Both the position numbers and the translations under genes were made by a program. A model generated the notes under the pieces. The model saw nothing but the letters and a program-made list of their open reading frames with translations. It was not told where the DNA came from and did not search any database. Shown piece by piece: positions 8,801 through 17,407 of a DNA stretch of 64,000 nucleotides. The DNA is taken from the NCBI GenBank assembly GCA_018364155.1, contig JAGZMM010000003.1, positions 124,001 to 188,000 on the forward strand. Direction: 5' to 3'. This stretch comes from Clostridiales bacterium (lineage in GTDB: Bacteria; Bacillota; Clostridia; Oscillospirales; Acutalibacteraceae). Every line of letters begins with the position of its first letter. Within the stretch, counting starts at the first letter, position 1.

Positions 8801-10420
8801 ATGAAACGGGTTCTTTCCATCTTGCTCACCGCGGTGCTGCTGATTACCACCGCTACCTTTGCCTCGGCTTCCACTCCCGCCATAATGCCTGCGGCAGAAA
8901 CCCAGGCCACCGGCGAAGAGCCGGCAGCCGATCGCGAGGCTCAAGCCTTGGCGAAGGACGAAACCGTGTACGTCACCCTCAACGCCGACGGAAGTATGGC
9001 TTCCATGTATGTGGTCAACCATCTGGAAACTCCGGCCGACGGGATATACACCGATTACGGCAATTATACCGATATCCAGAATCTGACCGATTCTCAGGAG
9101 CCGACGGTAAAGGGGGACGAAATTTCCTTCACCCGGTCCAAAAGTGAAAAGGGACTTTACTATCAGGGCACCCCGGTTGGCGGCGCGCTTCCCTTTACCT
9201 ATGCGTTCGAATACGCGCTCGACGGCAAGCCCATGGATGCGCAGGAGTTGATCGGCAAGTCCGGCAAAGTGGAAATCACCATTAAGGTGCACCCAAATCC
9301 GGACGCAAAGCCCTATTTTGCAGAGAATTATCTGTCCCAGATCCAGCTGCCCTTAAATCTGGACGTCTGCTCGAAGATCAGCGCCCCGGGCGCCACCACC
9401 GTCATTGTAGGACGCACCGCCACCCTCGCCTATATGGCCATGGCTGGGCGGGAAGGCGAATACCACCTTTCCTTTGAAGCCAAGGACTTCTCCATGGACG
9501 CCATCAGCATCACCTGCTCGTACTTCGACATCAACAGCTTTGTGGATGTGGATACCCAGGAAATCAAGGACGCGGTGGGACAGATGTCCGACGCCACCGG
9601 CCAGCTTTATGACGGAACTCTCCAGCTCAAGAAGGGGCTGACCGCTCTGTCCGGCGGGCTCGATCAGCTGGCGGACGGCGCTGCCAAGGCAAAGGATGGA
9701 GCCGGGGCCCTCACCGGCGGCATCGACGAATACACAAACGCGGTGAACGCCCTGTCCGACGGGTGCGACGACATCACCGCTGCAGTCAATTCCTTTGCCG
9801 AGCAGGGAGAAAAAATGCTAAGCCATTATCGGGACATCAAGGCCCGGGTGGAAGAAGCCCTTTCCTGCGTCCGGGAACTCATTACCACCCTGGTTCCCGA
9901 GGAATACCAGCAAAAAGCCATGGAACTGCTGCAAAAGGCAGAGGACCAGCTTGCAAGCGTGGATAAAAAGATCAACGAGCTGTCCGACGGCATTCAACAG
10001 CTGGTAGGCGGTATTCGTTCTTTAAACGACGGACTCGCCCAGCTCAAGGCCAACAGCGGTTCGCTTAAAGAGGGCGCTGCTCAGATGCGCGAAGGCTTGA
10101 CCGCTCTTTCAAACGGGCTCGACCAGATTTCCTCCCAGAGCGCGGCCATTCCCTCCGAGGTGCAGAAGCTGGCGGACGGCCAGCAGCAGCTGCACGAAGG
10201 AATCGGGGAATCCTCTTCTTATTTGGAGCAGTTCGATTTTCTGGAAAAAAGCGAGGAAGGGAGCACGCCGGTTTCCTTTGTGTCAGATAAAATAGTGCCC
10301 AATTCCGTGCAGTTTGTCATCCAGACGCCTGCTTTGACCAAGGAAACTCCTAAAGAGGAGGTCCAGGAAGAGGTGGAGGACAAGAACTTTTTCGACCGGC
10401 TTTGGGATCTGTTCCGGTAA
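8801..10420 (+). CDS. Secreted heptad-repeat protein partnered with MMPL transporter
   Basis: The 539-residue protein has a clear signal peptide (hydrophobic residues 5-23, cleavage near ASA-STP). The central part, residues about 255-300 and 390-455, is a coiled-coil with repeated L-x-x-G heptads (ALSGGLDQLADGAAKAKDGA and similar), as in the extracellular region of YhgE/Pip proteins. The C-terminus is acidic and lacks an evident membrane anchor. AAAGGAG precedes the ATG. I infer it acts outside the membrane with the adjacent MMPL protein, perhaps as a periplasmic-adaptor-like rod. No enzymatic motif is seen. Confidence 0.75.
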   Translation: MKRVLSILLTAVLLITTATFASASTPAIMPAAETQATGEEPAADREAQALAKDETVYVTLNADGSMASMYVVNHLETPADGIYTDYGNYTDIQNLTDSQEPTVKGDEISFTRSKSEKGLYYQGTPVGGALPFTYAFEYALDGKPMDAQELIGKSGKVEITIKVHPNPDAKPYFAENYLSQIQLPLNLDVCSKISAPGATTVIVGRTATLAYMAMAGREGEYHLSFEAKDFSMDAISITCSYFDINSFVDVDTQEIKDAVGQMSDATGQLYDGTLQLKKGLTALSGGLDQLADGAAKAKDGAGALTGGIDEYTNAVNALSDGCDDITAAVNSFAEQGEKMLSHYRDIKARVEEALSCVRELITTLVPEEYQQKAMELLQKAEDQLASVDKKINELSDGIQQLVGGIRSLNDGLAQLKANSGSLKEGAAQMREGLTALSNGLDQISSQSAAIPSEVQKLADGQQQLHEGIGESSSYLEQFDFLEKSEEGSTPVSFVSDKIVPNSVQFVIQTPALTKETPKEEVQEEVEDKNFFDRLWDLFR

Positions 10421-10554
10421 CCGAAAGGCTCGGCTAAAGCCGCACGGATAAGCACCCCTTTCGACCAATTTCCAGGCCCGGCTGCAAAGCATTTTCGCAA
10501 TCCTTCCATTTTGGCGGTAGCTGCTTGTTCCTTTGACGTTCTACTAAAGAAAAA

Positions 10555-10590
10555 GCTGCGGGCTTTCTTCTTAAGAAGAAAGCCCGCAGC
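10555..10590. terminator. Perfect 18-bp palindromic terminator between convergent genes
   Basis: Two 18-nt arms (10555-10572 and 10573-10590) are exact reverse complements. In the minus direction the hairpin is followed by TTTTTCTTT, so it best terminates the DHHW gene. It may also stop the MMPL operon. Confidence 0.8.
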
Positions 10591-10608
10591 GCATATTTTC
10601 ACCCGCTG

Positions 10609-12012
10609 TCAAATGATGGATTCTAGCTTTGCAAGATAACTCTTTTCCTGCGCGGCAAAGGCATAGTTCATCACCAGCACATCGTCAATCTGATGCTCCC
10701 GGACAAAGTCGGTCAGATCGAAGCTATTGCCGAACACCTTGGATACGTGGCGGGGGTCCACCACATATACCTCGGAATAATGGTCGAGCAGGAAGGGGAT
10801 GAAGGCATTGCCAAAGGAATCCTTGGTCATGATGAGCTTCTTGCCGGTGCCGCAGTCGCTGGTAAACTTGATGAGGGCGGCGTCCCCGCAGAAGCAGTCA
10901 TAGGCGTAGGTGGGATTGTTAAGCCCAGTCTTCACCGCTTGGATATTATACTGGACGGTATAATTGGCGTCGCCGTAGATTTCTCCATTGTGGGTGCTCA
11001 GGGGCACGTAATAATCCAGGTAATCCGGGTTATCCCGCACCTTGTCCGACTGAGGATAATTCTTCGCCGCCCGGTAAAGAGTCCCCAGGAAGTTCTCATA
11101 CCGCCCGGTCTGGTATTCGCTCAAATCGTGGGCCTTGAACCCGGCCGATTCGCAGAAAGCCGTGTAGGCATAATAAGCGCCCAGCTGAGTCCAGTGATGG
11201 TCGGAGCGGAAATAGATGTATTCGTCGGTATGGTTTCGAAGCTTGCCGTAGGCGTTGACCTGGATGACATCGTCCGACAGGTTTTCCTTGAGAATTTCCA
11301 GCGTACGAAGCTGGGACTTGTTTCCGGTGTGATACTGATTGGGCGAGTAGAACTCCACCGACGTAGGCGCGGTTAAGGAGAACACCCTGCATTCCGGAAG
11401 CTGTTCTTTGATGGAATTGACCAGCTGCGCATGGATGGGTAAATAGGTGGGGCTGACGGTATACTGCTCCATAATCCGGTCTTTCAGGATGATGGTGTAG
11501 TTTTCCTTCACTTCTGCGTCCGCGTTTCCGTCGATATCCACGGGGGTGTTGTTGTCCGGCTCGGAGGATGCCTCCGAGGAGGAAGGACTTTCCGGGGAGC
11601 TGGACGGGTCGCTTTCAGAGGACACCTGGGAGGAAGACGGTGCTTCACTTTCCTCATCGCCGCCGATGCCGGCCTGGTTTCCTTTGATGATGGTCATATC
11701 GTCCCCGGTGGGCACGAAATAAAGGTTATTGAGAAACTTATTGACCGACAAGAACATGTTGCGGAAAGGAAACTGGTCGGTATAATACGCGTCGAGCTTC
11801 TGAAAGTATTCGCCGGAGAAGAGGGAGGAAAAGGAGAAGGACGGCCATTGGGCCAGCTCCCGGTTCTCATCCTGCGAAACCTCGGCTTTCCCGTCCACCA
11901 AAGATACGGCGCCGAGGAAAATCAGCGGGACCACAAAGGTCAGGCACAAAATGCTGGTGAATAGGTTGCGGCGCTGCCGCCGGGCTTCTTTTTCAAGCTG
12001 TAAATCACGCAT
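10609..12012 (-). CDS. DHHW family protein (AlgX/AlgJ-like O-acetyltransferase partner)
   Basis: The 467-residue protein has one N-terminal membrane anchor (about residues 19-40). The family motif occurs as FRSDHHWTQLGAYYAY near residue 270, and a Ser/Thr-box like IMTKDSFGNAF near residue 392 supplies the SGNH-type active-site elements. A Ser/Glu/Pro low-complexity linker sits at about residues 125-155. It starts 15 nt after the stop of the MBOAT gene. MBOAT proteins pass acetyl groups across the membrane and DHHW/AlgJ-like proteins transfer them to a polysaccharide, so the pair probably O-acetylates a surface glycan. Confidence 0.87.
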   Translation of the reverse strand: MRDLQLEKEARRQRRNLFTSILCLTFVVPLIFLGAVSLVDGKAEVSQDENRELAQWPSFSFSSLFSGEYFQKLDAYYTDQFPFRNMFLSVNKFLNNLYFVPTGDDMTIIKGNQAGIGGDEESEAPSSSQVSSESDPSSSPESPSSSEASSEPDNNTPVDIDGNADAEVKENYTIILKDRIMEQYTVSPTYLPIHAQLVNSIKEQLPECRVFSLTAPTSVEFYSPNQYHTGNKSQLRTLEILKENLSDDVIQVNAYGKLRNHTDEYIYFRSDHHWTQLGAYYAYTAFCESAGFKAHDLSEYQTGRYENFLGTLYRAAKNYPQSDKVRDNPDYLDYYVPLSTHNGEIYGDANYTVQYNIQAVKTGLNNPTYAYDCFCGDAALIKFTSDCGTGKKLIMTKDSFGNAFIPFLLDHYSEVYVVDPRHVSKVFGNSFDLTDFVREHQIDDVLVMNYAFAAQEKSYLAKLESII

Positions 12013-12027
12013 ATGCTCCTTCCCTCC

Positions 12028-13446
12028 TTAAAACCGAAAATAGAGAAACGGGTTGTAGCTCTGCCCCACCAGGGACGCGGTGCAGAAGAAGAGCACGCCC
12101 GCCATATACACAAAGTTCAGCGAAAACTGCACCGCCATACCGGCGTTGCCCTTTTGCTGTCCCACATAATTGACCAGCTTCTTGACGTACTTGGATAGCG
12201 GCAGGCAGGCGATCACCGCAATGACTGCAAACAGGGAATTGTTGATAATGATCGTCTGAGAGGTGGTGTCGATCAGTCCGTTGGGGCTTGCAAAGAAGAA
12301 ACTTTGGAAGAAGGTCCCCAGCTGGCCAAGATCGGTGAAATAGAAGAAGGCCCAGCCGATCAGGACCACCAAAAGCGAATAAGGCCGCTTGACATACCAA
12401 GGCATCTGCTCCATCTTCCCCTTGAGGATCACCTTTTCAAAGAAGAGGAACACAAAGTAGTAAAGCCCCCAGAGGACAAAGTTCCAGCTGGCCCCGTGCC
12501 ACAGGCCTGTCAGCGACCAGACGATCAAAAGGTTTAACACCAGATGCCTGCGGTTGCCGCCCAAGGGAATGTACACGTAATCCCGGAAAAAGGAACTCAG
12601 GGAAATGTGCCAGCGTCTCCAGAAATCGGTGATGGATGTGCAGATATAGGGATAATTGAAGTTCTCCGGATAGGTAAACCCGAAGATTTTGCCAAGGCCG
12701 ATGGCCATGTCGGAATAGCCGGAGAAATCAAAGTAGATCTGGATGGCGAAGAGAAAAATGCCAAACCAAGCGCCCGCCGTGGTCAGCTCAGACAGGTTGC
12801 TCGAAAGCAGCTGCTGGCACACCGATCCGGCGTAGTTGGCGATGAGCACCTTTTTGGCAAGGCCGGTCAAAAACCGGATGGCTCCGTTTTTAAAGCCGGA
12901 AAGAGTGGTGGTACGGTTATCGATCTGCTCGGCTACGTCCGTGTATCGCACAATAGGACCCGCGATCAACTGCGGAAACAGCGAAACATAGAGCAGAAAG
13001 CTGGAAAACTTCTTCTGTGCTTTGGTATTCCCGCGGTAGACGTCGATGGTGTAGCTCAAGGTCTGGAAGGTATAGAAAGAAATGCCGATGGGCAGCGCGA
13101 ACTCGGCAAAGGGCAGGTGTGCGGAAAAGAGCCCATTGATGCTCTGAATGAAAAAGGCCGAGTATTTAAACACGCCCAAAAGCCCCAAGTTGATCACAAT
13201 GGAAGCAATCAGGGCCATTTTCGCATACTTCGTGCCCCGGTTTGCTTCGATGATGCGGCCGTTAAAGTAATCCACAAAGCCGGAAAAGATCAGCAGGGTC
13301 ACCCATACCGGTTCGCCCCAGGCGTAAAAGAGCAGGGAAAGGACCAGAAGGATGATATTTTTGACCTTCATTTTTCTTGCCAAAAAATACAAGATCAGGC
13401 AAACAGGCAAAAACAGGTAGAGGAAAATCAAGCTGGAAAAGACCAT
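12028..13446 (-). CDS. MBOAT family O-acyltransferase (AlgI/DltB-like)
   Basis: The protein is about 472 residues with ten or so membrane segments. The catalytic region reads FWRRWHISLSSFFRDYVYIPLGGNR near residue 280, with the second conserved His in SLTGLWHGASWNF. These are the hallmarks of AlgI-type acyltransferases. I chose the Met at 13446 because homologues begin MVFSSL; the Met at 13458 is equally possible and neither has a strong ribosome site. The upstream 59 codons of open frame are basic and unlike the family. It pairs with the following DHHW gene in one transcript. Confidence 0.9.
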   Translation of the reverse strand: MVFSSLIFLYLFLPVCLILYFLARKMKVKNIILLVLSLLFYAWGEPVWVTLLIFSGFVDYFNGRIIEANRGTKYAKMALIASIVINLGLLGVFKYSAFFIQSINGLFSAHLPFAEFALPIGISFYTFQTLSYTIDVYRGNTKAQKKFSSFLLYVSLFPQLIAGPIVRYTDVAEQIDNRTTTLSGFKNGAIRFLTGLAKKVLIANYAGSVCQQLLSSNLSELTTAGAWFGIFLFAIQIYFDFSGYSDMAIGLGKIFGFTYPENFNYPYICTSITDFWRRWHISLSSFFRDYVYIPLGGNRRHLVLNLLIVWSLTGLWHGASWNFVLWGLYYFVFLFFEKVILKGKMEQMPWYVKRPYSLLVVLIGWAFFYFTDLGQLGTFFQSFFFASPNGLIDTTSQTIIINNSLFAVIAVIACLPLSKYVKKLVNYVGQQKGNAGMAVQFSLNFVYMAGVLFFCTASLVGQSYNPFLYFRF

Positions 13447-13777
13447 GGAAACATCCATTCTGCCGCTGCCGCAGGCGGCAAATGTGCGAGCGGTTTTCTC
13501 GGCCGGATTAAAAAACCGCCAGTTCTTCCGCCTGGTTTCAACTCTCCACCTGAAACTCAATAAAAGAATCTTGCAGACAGGGGATTCTCGAAGCCTGGAG
13601 CAAAAAAACGACACATGACTCAATCATTAAAACATGCCTGCGCTGTATTTTCAATAGCTTGTCCGGTTAAAAAAGAATTACAAAACAAGTATTACAAGTC
13701 GGATGCAAACCACAGGCCATTCACTTTTTTTCTTACCGATTGCAACCCAGAAAAAATTCGTGAAAGTGTGAAGCCAT
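13447..13777. other. Divergent intergenic region, no gene seen
   Basis: This holds the upstream regions of the MBOAT gene (left) and the YhgE/Pip gene (right). I see no RNA gene, no conserved ORF with a ribosome site and no promoter that I would defend. Confidence 0.5.
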
Positions 13778-15943
13778 ATGAAAAACATTCTTTCCATTTT
13801 TGTCACCGATCTTAGGCGTCTTGCCACCAACTGGATTGCACTGGTGGTGGCCGTCGGTATCATCGTCATTCCCTCCCTCTATGCTTGGTTCAACATTGCT
13901 GCCAACTGGGATCCCTATTCCAATACTCAAGGCATCCGGGTGGCAGTTGCCAGCCAGGACGAGGGTACCACCCTGGAAGGAACTGAGTTGAACATCGGAC
14001 GCATGATTGTCGAAAAGCTCGCTACCAATCGCCAAATTGGTTGGGAAATTATGGACAACGCCGATGAGGCCATGGAAGGGGTGAAAAGCGGAGAGTATTA
14101 CGCCACCATCCTCATTCCCGCCGATTTCAGCGAAAAAATCTCCAGCTTTCTCACAAGCGACATTCGTCGTCCTACCATTGAGTACTATGTCAATGAAAAG
14201 AAAAACGCCATTGCTCCCAAAATCACCGACAAGGGGGTGGGCGTGGTACAGCAGGAGGTCAACAAGACCTTTATTGCTACCGTGACCGAAGTGGCCGGCA
14301 AAGCCCTCAACCTGACCGATGAAACGCTCCAAAGCGGCGGACGCTCGGCCATGGATGCCCTCCTTTCTTCCCTGGAACAGGCAAGTGGAAACCTTGACGA
14401 GATTTCCGTCACCCTCGGTTCTTTGGAAAGTGCAGCTCTCTCGGTATCCGATGCTGCCGACCTGCTTTCCCTGGCTCTTCCTGACGGAAACGCTCTCCTG
14501 GCCGACGGACAGCAGACCGTCACCGATATAAAAGGGGTCATCACCTCCTCGCGCCAGCTTTCCCGGCTTCTCTCTTCTTCCCTAGACACGGTGAGTTCCT
14601 CCGCCTCTACGCTTGTCCAGTCGTCCGGGCGGGAACTCGACGCCGCGCTCGACCGCTTGGATACGGGACGGGAAGGTGCAGTGGAATCGCTTACCTCTGC
14701 CAAAACCGCCAGCGACCGGGTACTGCTCTTATGCCGTTCTCTCTCCTCCGCCCTTGAGTCTTTGCATGAACGGTTCCCCGACCTGCAGCTTCTCTCGAAA
14801 GCCTGTGACCAGATCGCCACCCTGATCCAAAAGCAGCAACAGCTGAGCGACCGGCTTTCCTCGGCCATCGCCGACCTAAACGCCTCCGGCGAACTTTCCG
14901 CGCAAAAGCGTCAGGAGCTCAAGGCTTTGGCAGCAACGCTTTCATCGGATTGGCAGGCTTTTGATTCGCTTCTTCACTCTCAGCTGGCTCCCCAGCTCAC
15001 CTCCACTATGGATGGGGTCTTCGATACGCTCACCGATTTCTCTGGGCTTTTGTCCTCCACCAGCCGCTCCACTTCCCTGCTGGCAGATTCGACGGACAGT
15101 CTCAAAAGCGCTCTGTCTCACGGGGTAGACGCGTTGCACGGCACTCAGTCTTTGATTGACAGTGCCAAAGGACGGCTCGACCAGGTACTCGGGGAACTGC
15201 GGGGCGTATCTGAGGGTGAAGCCATTCAAAAACTCGAAACGCTTATGCAAAACGATCCCTCTCTGATGGCAAACTTTCTGTCCGAGCCAGTAGAGGTGGA
15301 GTCCACCTCCCTCTACCCCACTGGCAACTACGGCTCCGCCATGGCGCCCTTCTACACCATCCTGGCCATCTGGGTGGGTGGTCTGGTGCTCGTGGCAATT
15401 CTCAAGGCCCGGGTAAAGGAAGAAGAGAAATACGCTCACTTTAAGCCCTACCAGCTTTACTTCGGCCGCTACCTGCTCTTCATGCTTTGCGGCATTCTCC
15501 AGGCTCTTATCGTCTGCCTGGGCGACTTGTATCTTCTGCACATTCAATGCCAGAATCCGGGTCTATTTATACTGGCCGGTGTCTGCTCGAGCGTGGTGTT
15601 CACCCTGCTTATCTATACTCTGACCGTTTCCTTCGGAGACGTGGGCAAAGCCATCGCCGTCATTCTTCTGGTCATCCAGGTGGCGGGGGCTGGCGGCACC
15701 TTTCCCATCGAGGTCACACCGGACTTTTTCAAGGCCGTCAACCCCTTCCTTCCCTTCACCGCCGGCATTAACGCCATGCGGGAAACCATTGCCGGGATGT
15801 ACGGCAATCACTATCTGCTCAATCTGCTGGGGCTGTTCGCCCATATACCTGTAGCGCTGGTCATTGGCCTAGTACTTCGAAAGCCTTTGATCCGGATGAA
15901 CGAATTCTTCGAGCGGCGGCTGGAAGAAACCAAGCTAATGTAA
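13778..15943 (+). CDS. YhgE/Pip family ABC-2-like membrane protein
   Basis: The protein has 721 residues. The N-terminus MKNILSIFVTDLRRL with a membrane segment at 20-40 and the block SLYAWFNIAANWDPY are diagnostic of YhgE/Pip proteins. A long extracellular part (about 170-500) rich in Ser and Leu heptads follows, and the last 200 residues contain five membrane segments of the ABC-2 permease type. Relatives include phage infection protein and T7SS EsaA. The function here is unknown. It stands alone and is read towards a hairpin terminator at 15975. Its extracellular heptads resemble those of the 8801-10420 protein. Confidence 0.88.
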   Translation: MKNILSIFVTDLRRLATNWIALVVAVGIIVIPSLYAWFNIAANWDPYSNTQGIRVAVASQDEGTTLEGTELNIGRMIVEKLATNRQIGWEIMDNADEAMEGVKSGEYYATILIPADFSEKISSFLTSDIRRPTIEYYVNEKKNAIAPKITDKGVGVVQQEVNKTFIATVTEVAGKALNLTDETLQSGGRSAMDALLSSLEQASGNLDEISVTLGSLESAALSVSDAADLLSLALPDGNALLADGQQTVTDIKGVITSSRQLSRLLSSSLDTVSSSASTLVQSSGRELDAALDRLDTGREGAVESLTSAKTASDRVLLLCRSLSSALESLHERFPDLQLLSKACDQIATLIQKQQQLSDRLSSAIADLNASGELSAQKRQELKALAATLSSDWQAFDSLLHSQLAPQLTSTMDGVFDTLTDFSGLLSSTSRSTSLLADSTDSLKSALSHGVDALHGTQSLIDSAKGRLDQVLGELRGVSEGEAIQKLETLMQNDPSLMANFLSEPVEVESTSLYPTGNYGSAMAPFYTILAIWVGGLVLVAILKARVKEEEKYAHFKPYQLYFGRYLLFMLCGILQALIVCLGDLYLLHIQCQNPGLFILAGVCSSVVFTLLIYTLTVSFGDVGKAIAVILLVIQVAGAGGTFPIEVTPDFFKAVNPFLPFTAGINAMRETIAGMYGNHYLLNLLGLFAHIPVALVIGLVLRKPLIRMNEFFERRLEETKLM

Positions 15944-15974
15944 GCTATTGGCCGGAACGGATATTCCAAACGCC

Positions 15975-16010
15975 AAGGGAGGCGCGGCGAAACTTCGCCG
16001 CACCTCCCTT
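15975..16010 (+). terminator. Hairpin terminator after YhgE/Pip gene
   Basis: Sixteen-nt arms (15975-15990 and 15995-16010) pair with a single G-T mismatch around a 4-nt loop. The T-run after it is weak (GTTTGCG). Confidence 0.6.
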
Positions 16011-16087
16011 GTTTGCGTGGTATTTTGCGTCCGGCTCGCCTCGGGCTTTCCTTCTTCTACCACCTGCTAAAAACAAGCACAACGCAT

Positions 16088-17173
16088 TTACAGCTTTTTG
16101 CGCAGCTTTCCCGTTAACAGCAACAGAATTGGGATTCCCACTCCCATCACCAGATTTACCGGTAAAATCAACTGGGTGTACAGCCGGCGCAGCTCCAGCG
16201 TATTGCTGCCGATTGCCAGGGAAAGCACAAACACCAGGATGGCGAAAACGTTTGCATAAGCATTGGACTTATGGGCACCGGAAAGAAAGCTGGTAAGCTT
16301 GAGACACAAGAAAGCCAGAAGGGTGACGATGACAAAATCTCCCACCGTCAGCGCCGCCACCACGGCCGCCTCCACCCGCTCGATGGTACCGAACAGAGAT
16401 ACGCTCTTTGCTGCGGCAAAGAATGGGAAGCTCATCTTGGAAACCGTGTCATGTCCGAACAGCCCCACCGGAATCGCTACCGCCAGCACTAGAAAGGCAG
16501 AAAGAACGCCGACGGTGATCAGGCCCCCTTTTTGGAACCGATGCCGGTCCCGCAGATTGTCCGAGAAAAAGAGGAAAATCACCATGTAACAAAGGATGGC
16601 GGTAAAAATCACACCGCCGCCCAGGACCGGCAGGGTATCCTGCCAGGAAACCGGAGTTAGGTTCTTTGTCTCCACCGATTGGCTCAGCGCTCCATAACAG
16701 ATCACATAAACCGCCACAATGGCAAAGAAGAAAAGCGTGCCCGCACGGGCGATGGATTTGAGTCCCAGCTTGACTGTATAAAGGACCGCAAAGAGCATGA
16801 CCACCAGAAAGACAGCGATGCTCGTTTCGGTAAAAATGGTGGTGATGATGCGTTCGCCGAACTGACGCAGGTAAAAGGCGCACAGCAAGGTTCCCCACAG
16901 CAGATAGAGGACGTTGACCGCCATGCCTACCGGCTTGCCAAACACCTGGCAAAACACCTCCGACAGCCCTCGTTCTCCCATGCGCCGTACCAGGTACCCA
17001 TACAGGAAAAAAAGGGGCAGAAAAAGAAGGCCGCCTGCCAATGGGATGAGCCAGGAGGCCGTTTTTCCGATGTGCGCGGCTTCCGGTACCAGCAGCGGCA
17101 GGGACGGTACCCCCAGAAACAGCAAAAACAGCACGAACATCTGCCGCACCGACAGGGTATTTTTCTCATTCAT
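16088..17173 (-). CDS. Spore germinant receptor B-subunit (GerAB/GerKB type permease)
   Basis: The 361-residue protein has about ten membrane segments and belongs to the APC-superfamily endospore germination permeases. Visible features are the N-terminal SVRQMFVLFLLF segment, the KTASWLIPLAGGLLF segment and the TLRRLYTQLILPV-like C-terminal region. In GerA-type receptors this subunit binds the germinant in the inner membrane of the spore. It is the last gene of the ger operon, behind a 59-codon membrane protein gene. Confidence 0.9.
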   Translation of the reverse strand: MNEKNTLSVRQMFVLFLLFLGVPSLPLLVPEAAHIGKTASWLIPLAGGLLFLPLFFLYGYLVRRMGERGLSEVFCQVFGKPVGMAVNVLYLLWGTLLCAFYLRQFGERIITTIFTETSIAVFLVVMLFAVLYTVKLGLKSIARAGTLFFFAIVAVYVICYGALSQSVETKNLTPVSWQDTLPVLGGGVIFTAILCYMVIFLFFSDNLRDRHRFQKGGLITVGVLSAFLVLAVAIPVGLFGHDTVSKMSFPFFAAAKSVSLFGTIERVEAAVVAALTVGDFVIVTLLAFLCLKLTSFLSGAHKSNAYANVFAILVFVLSLAIGSNTLELRRLYTQLILPVNLVMGVGIPILLLLTGKLRKKL

Positions 17174-17207
17174 TTCAGCTCACACCTTTATTGAAGCAAT
17201 GGGGGCA

Positions 17208-17387
17208 TTAGCCCAGCAGCAGACGGGTCAGGCTCATTTGCGTGGGGTTGAGGAAATAGGCGACGCCGAGTCCCAGCGCCAGCAAGGCAAAAACCAGATA
17301 GGTGATTACCGCCCGCTTTTCCTTGCCGCAATCCTTCCACAGGTCAAAGGCGGTCACCGCTGCGAGGGTCAACAAAAATATGGTCAT
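17208..17387 (-). CDS. Small two-helix membrane protein in ger operon (possible D-subunit)
   Basis: This is a 59-codon ORF, short but well supported. AGGAGG lies 8 nt before the ATG, and the frame fills the gap between the GerC-type and GerB-type genes. The protein has two hydrophobic segments (residues 2-15 and 26-46) joined by a charged loop (DLWKDCGKEKR). Two-helix proteins of 55-80 residues encoded in germinant-receptor operons are known as D-subunits and modulate receptor activity. Position, size and topology fit, but sequence similarity could not be tested. It ends with LLLG. Confidence 0.75.
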   Translation of the reverse strand: MTIFLLTLAAVTAFDLWKDCGKEKRAVITYLVFALLALGLGVAYFLNPTQMSLTRLLLG

Positions 17388-17407
17388 GGGGTGTTCCTCC
17401 TATTTGC

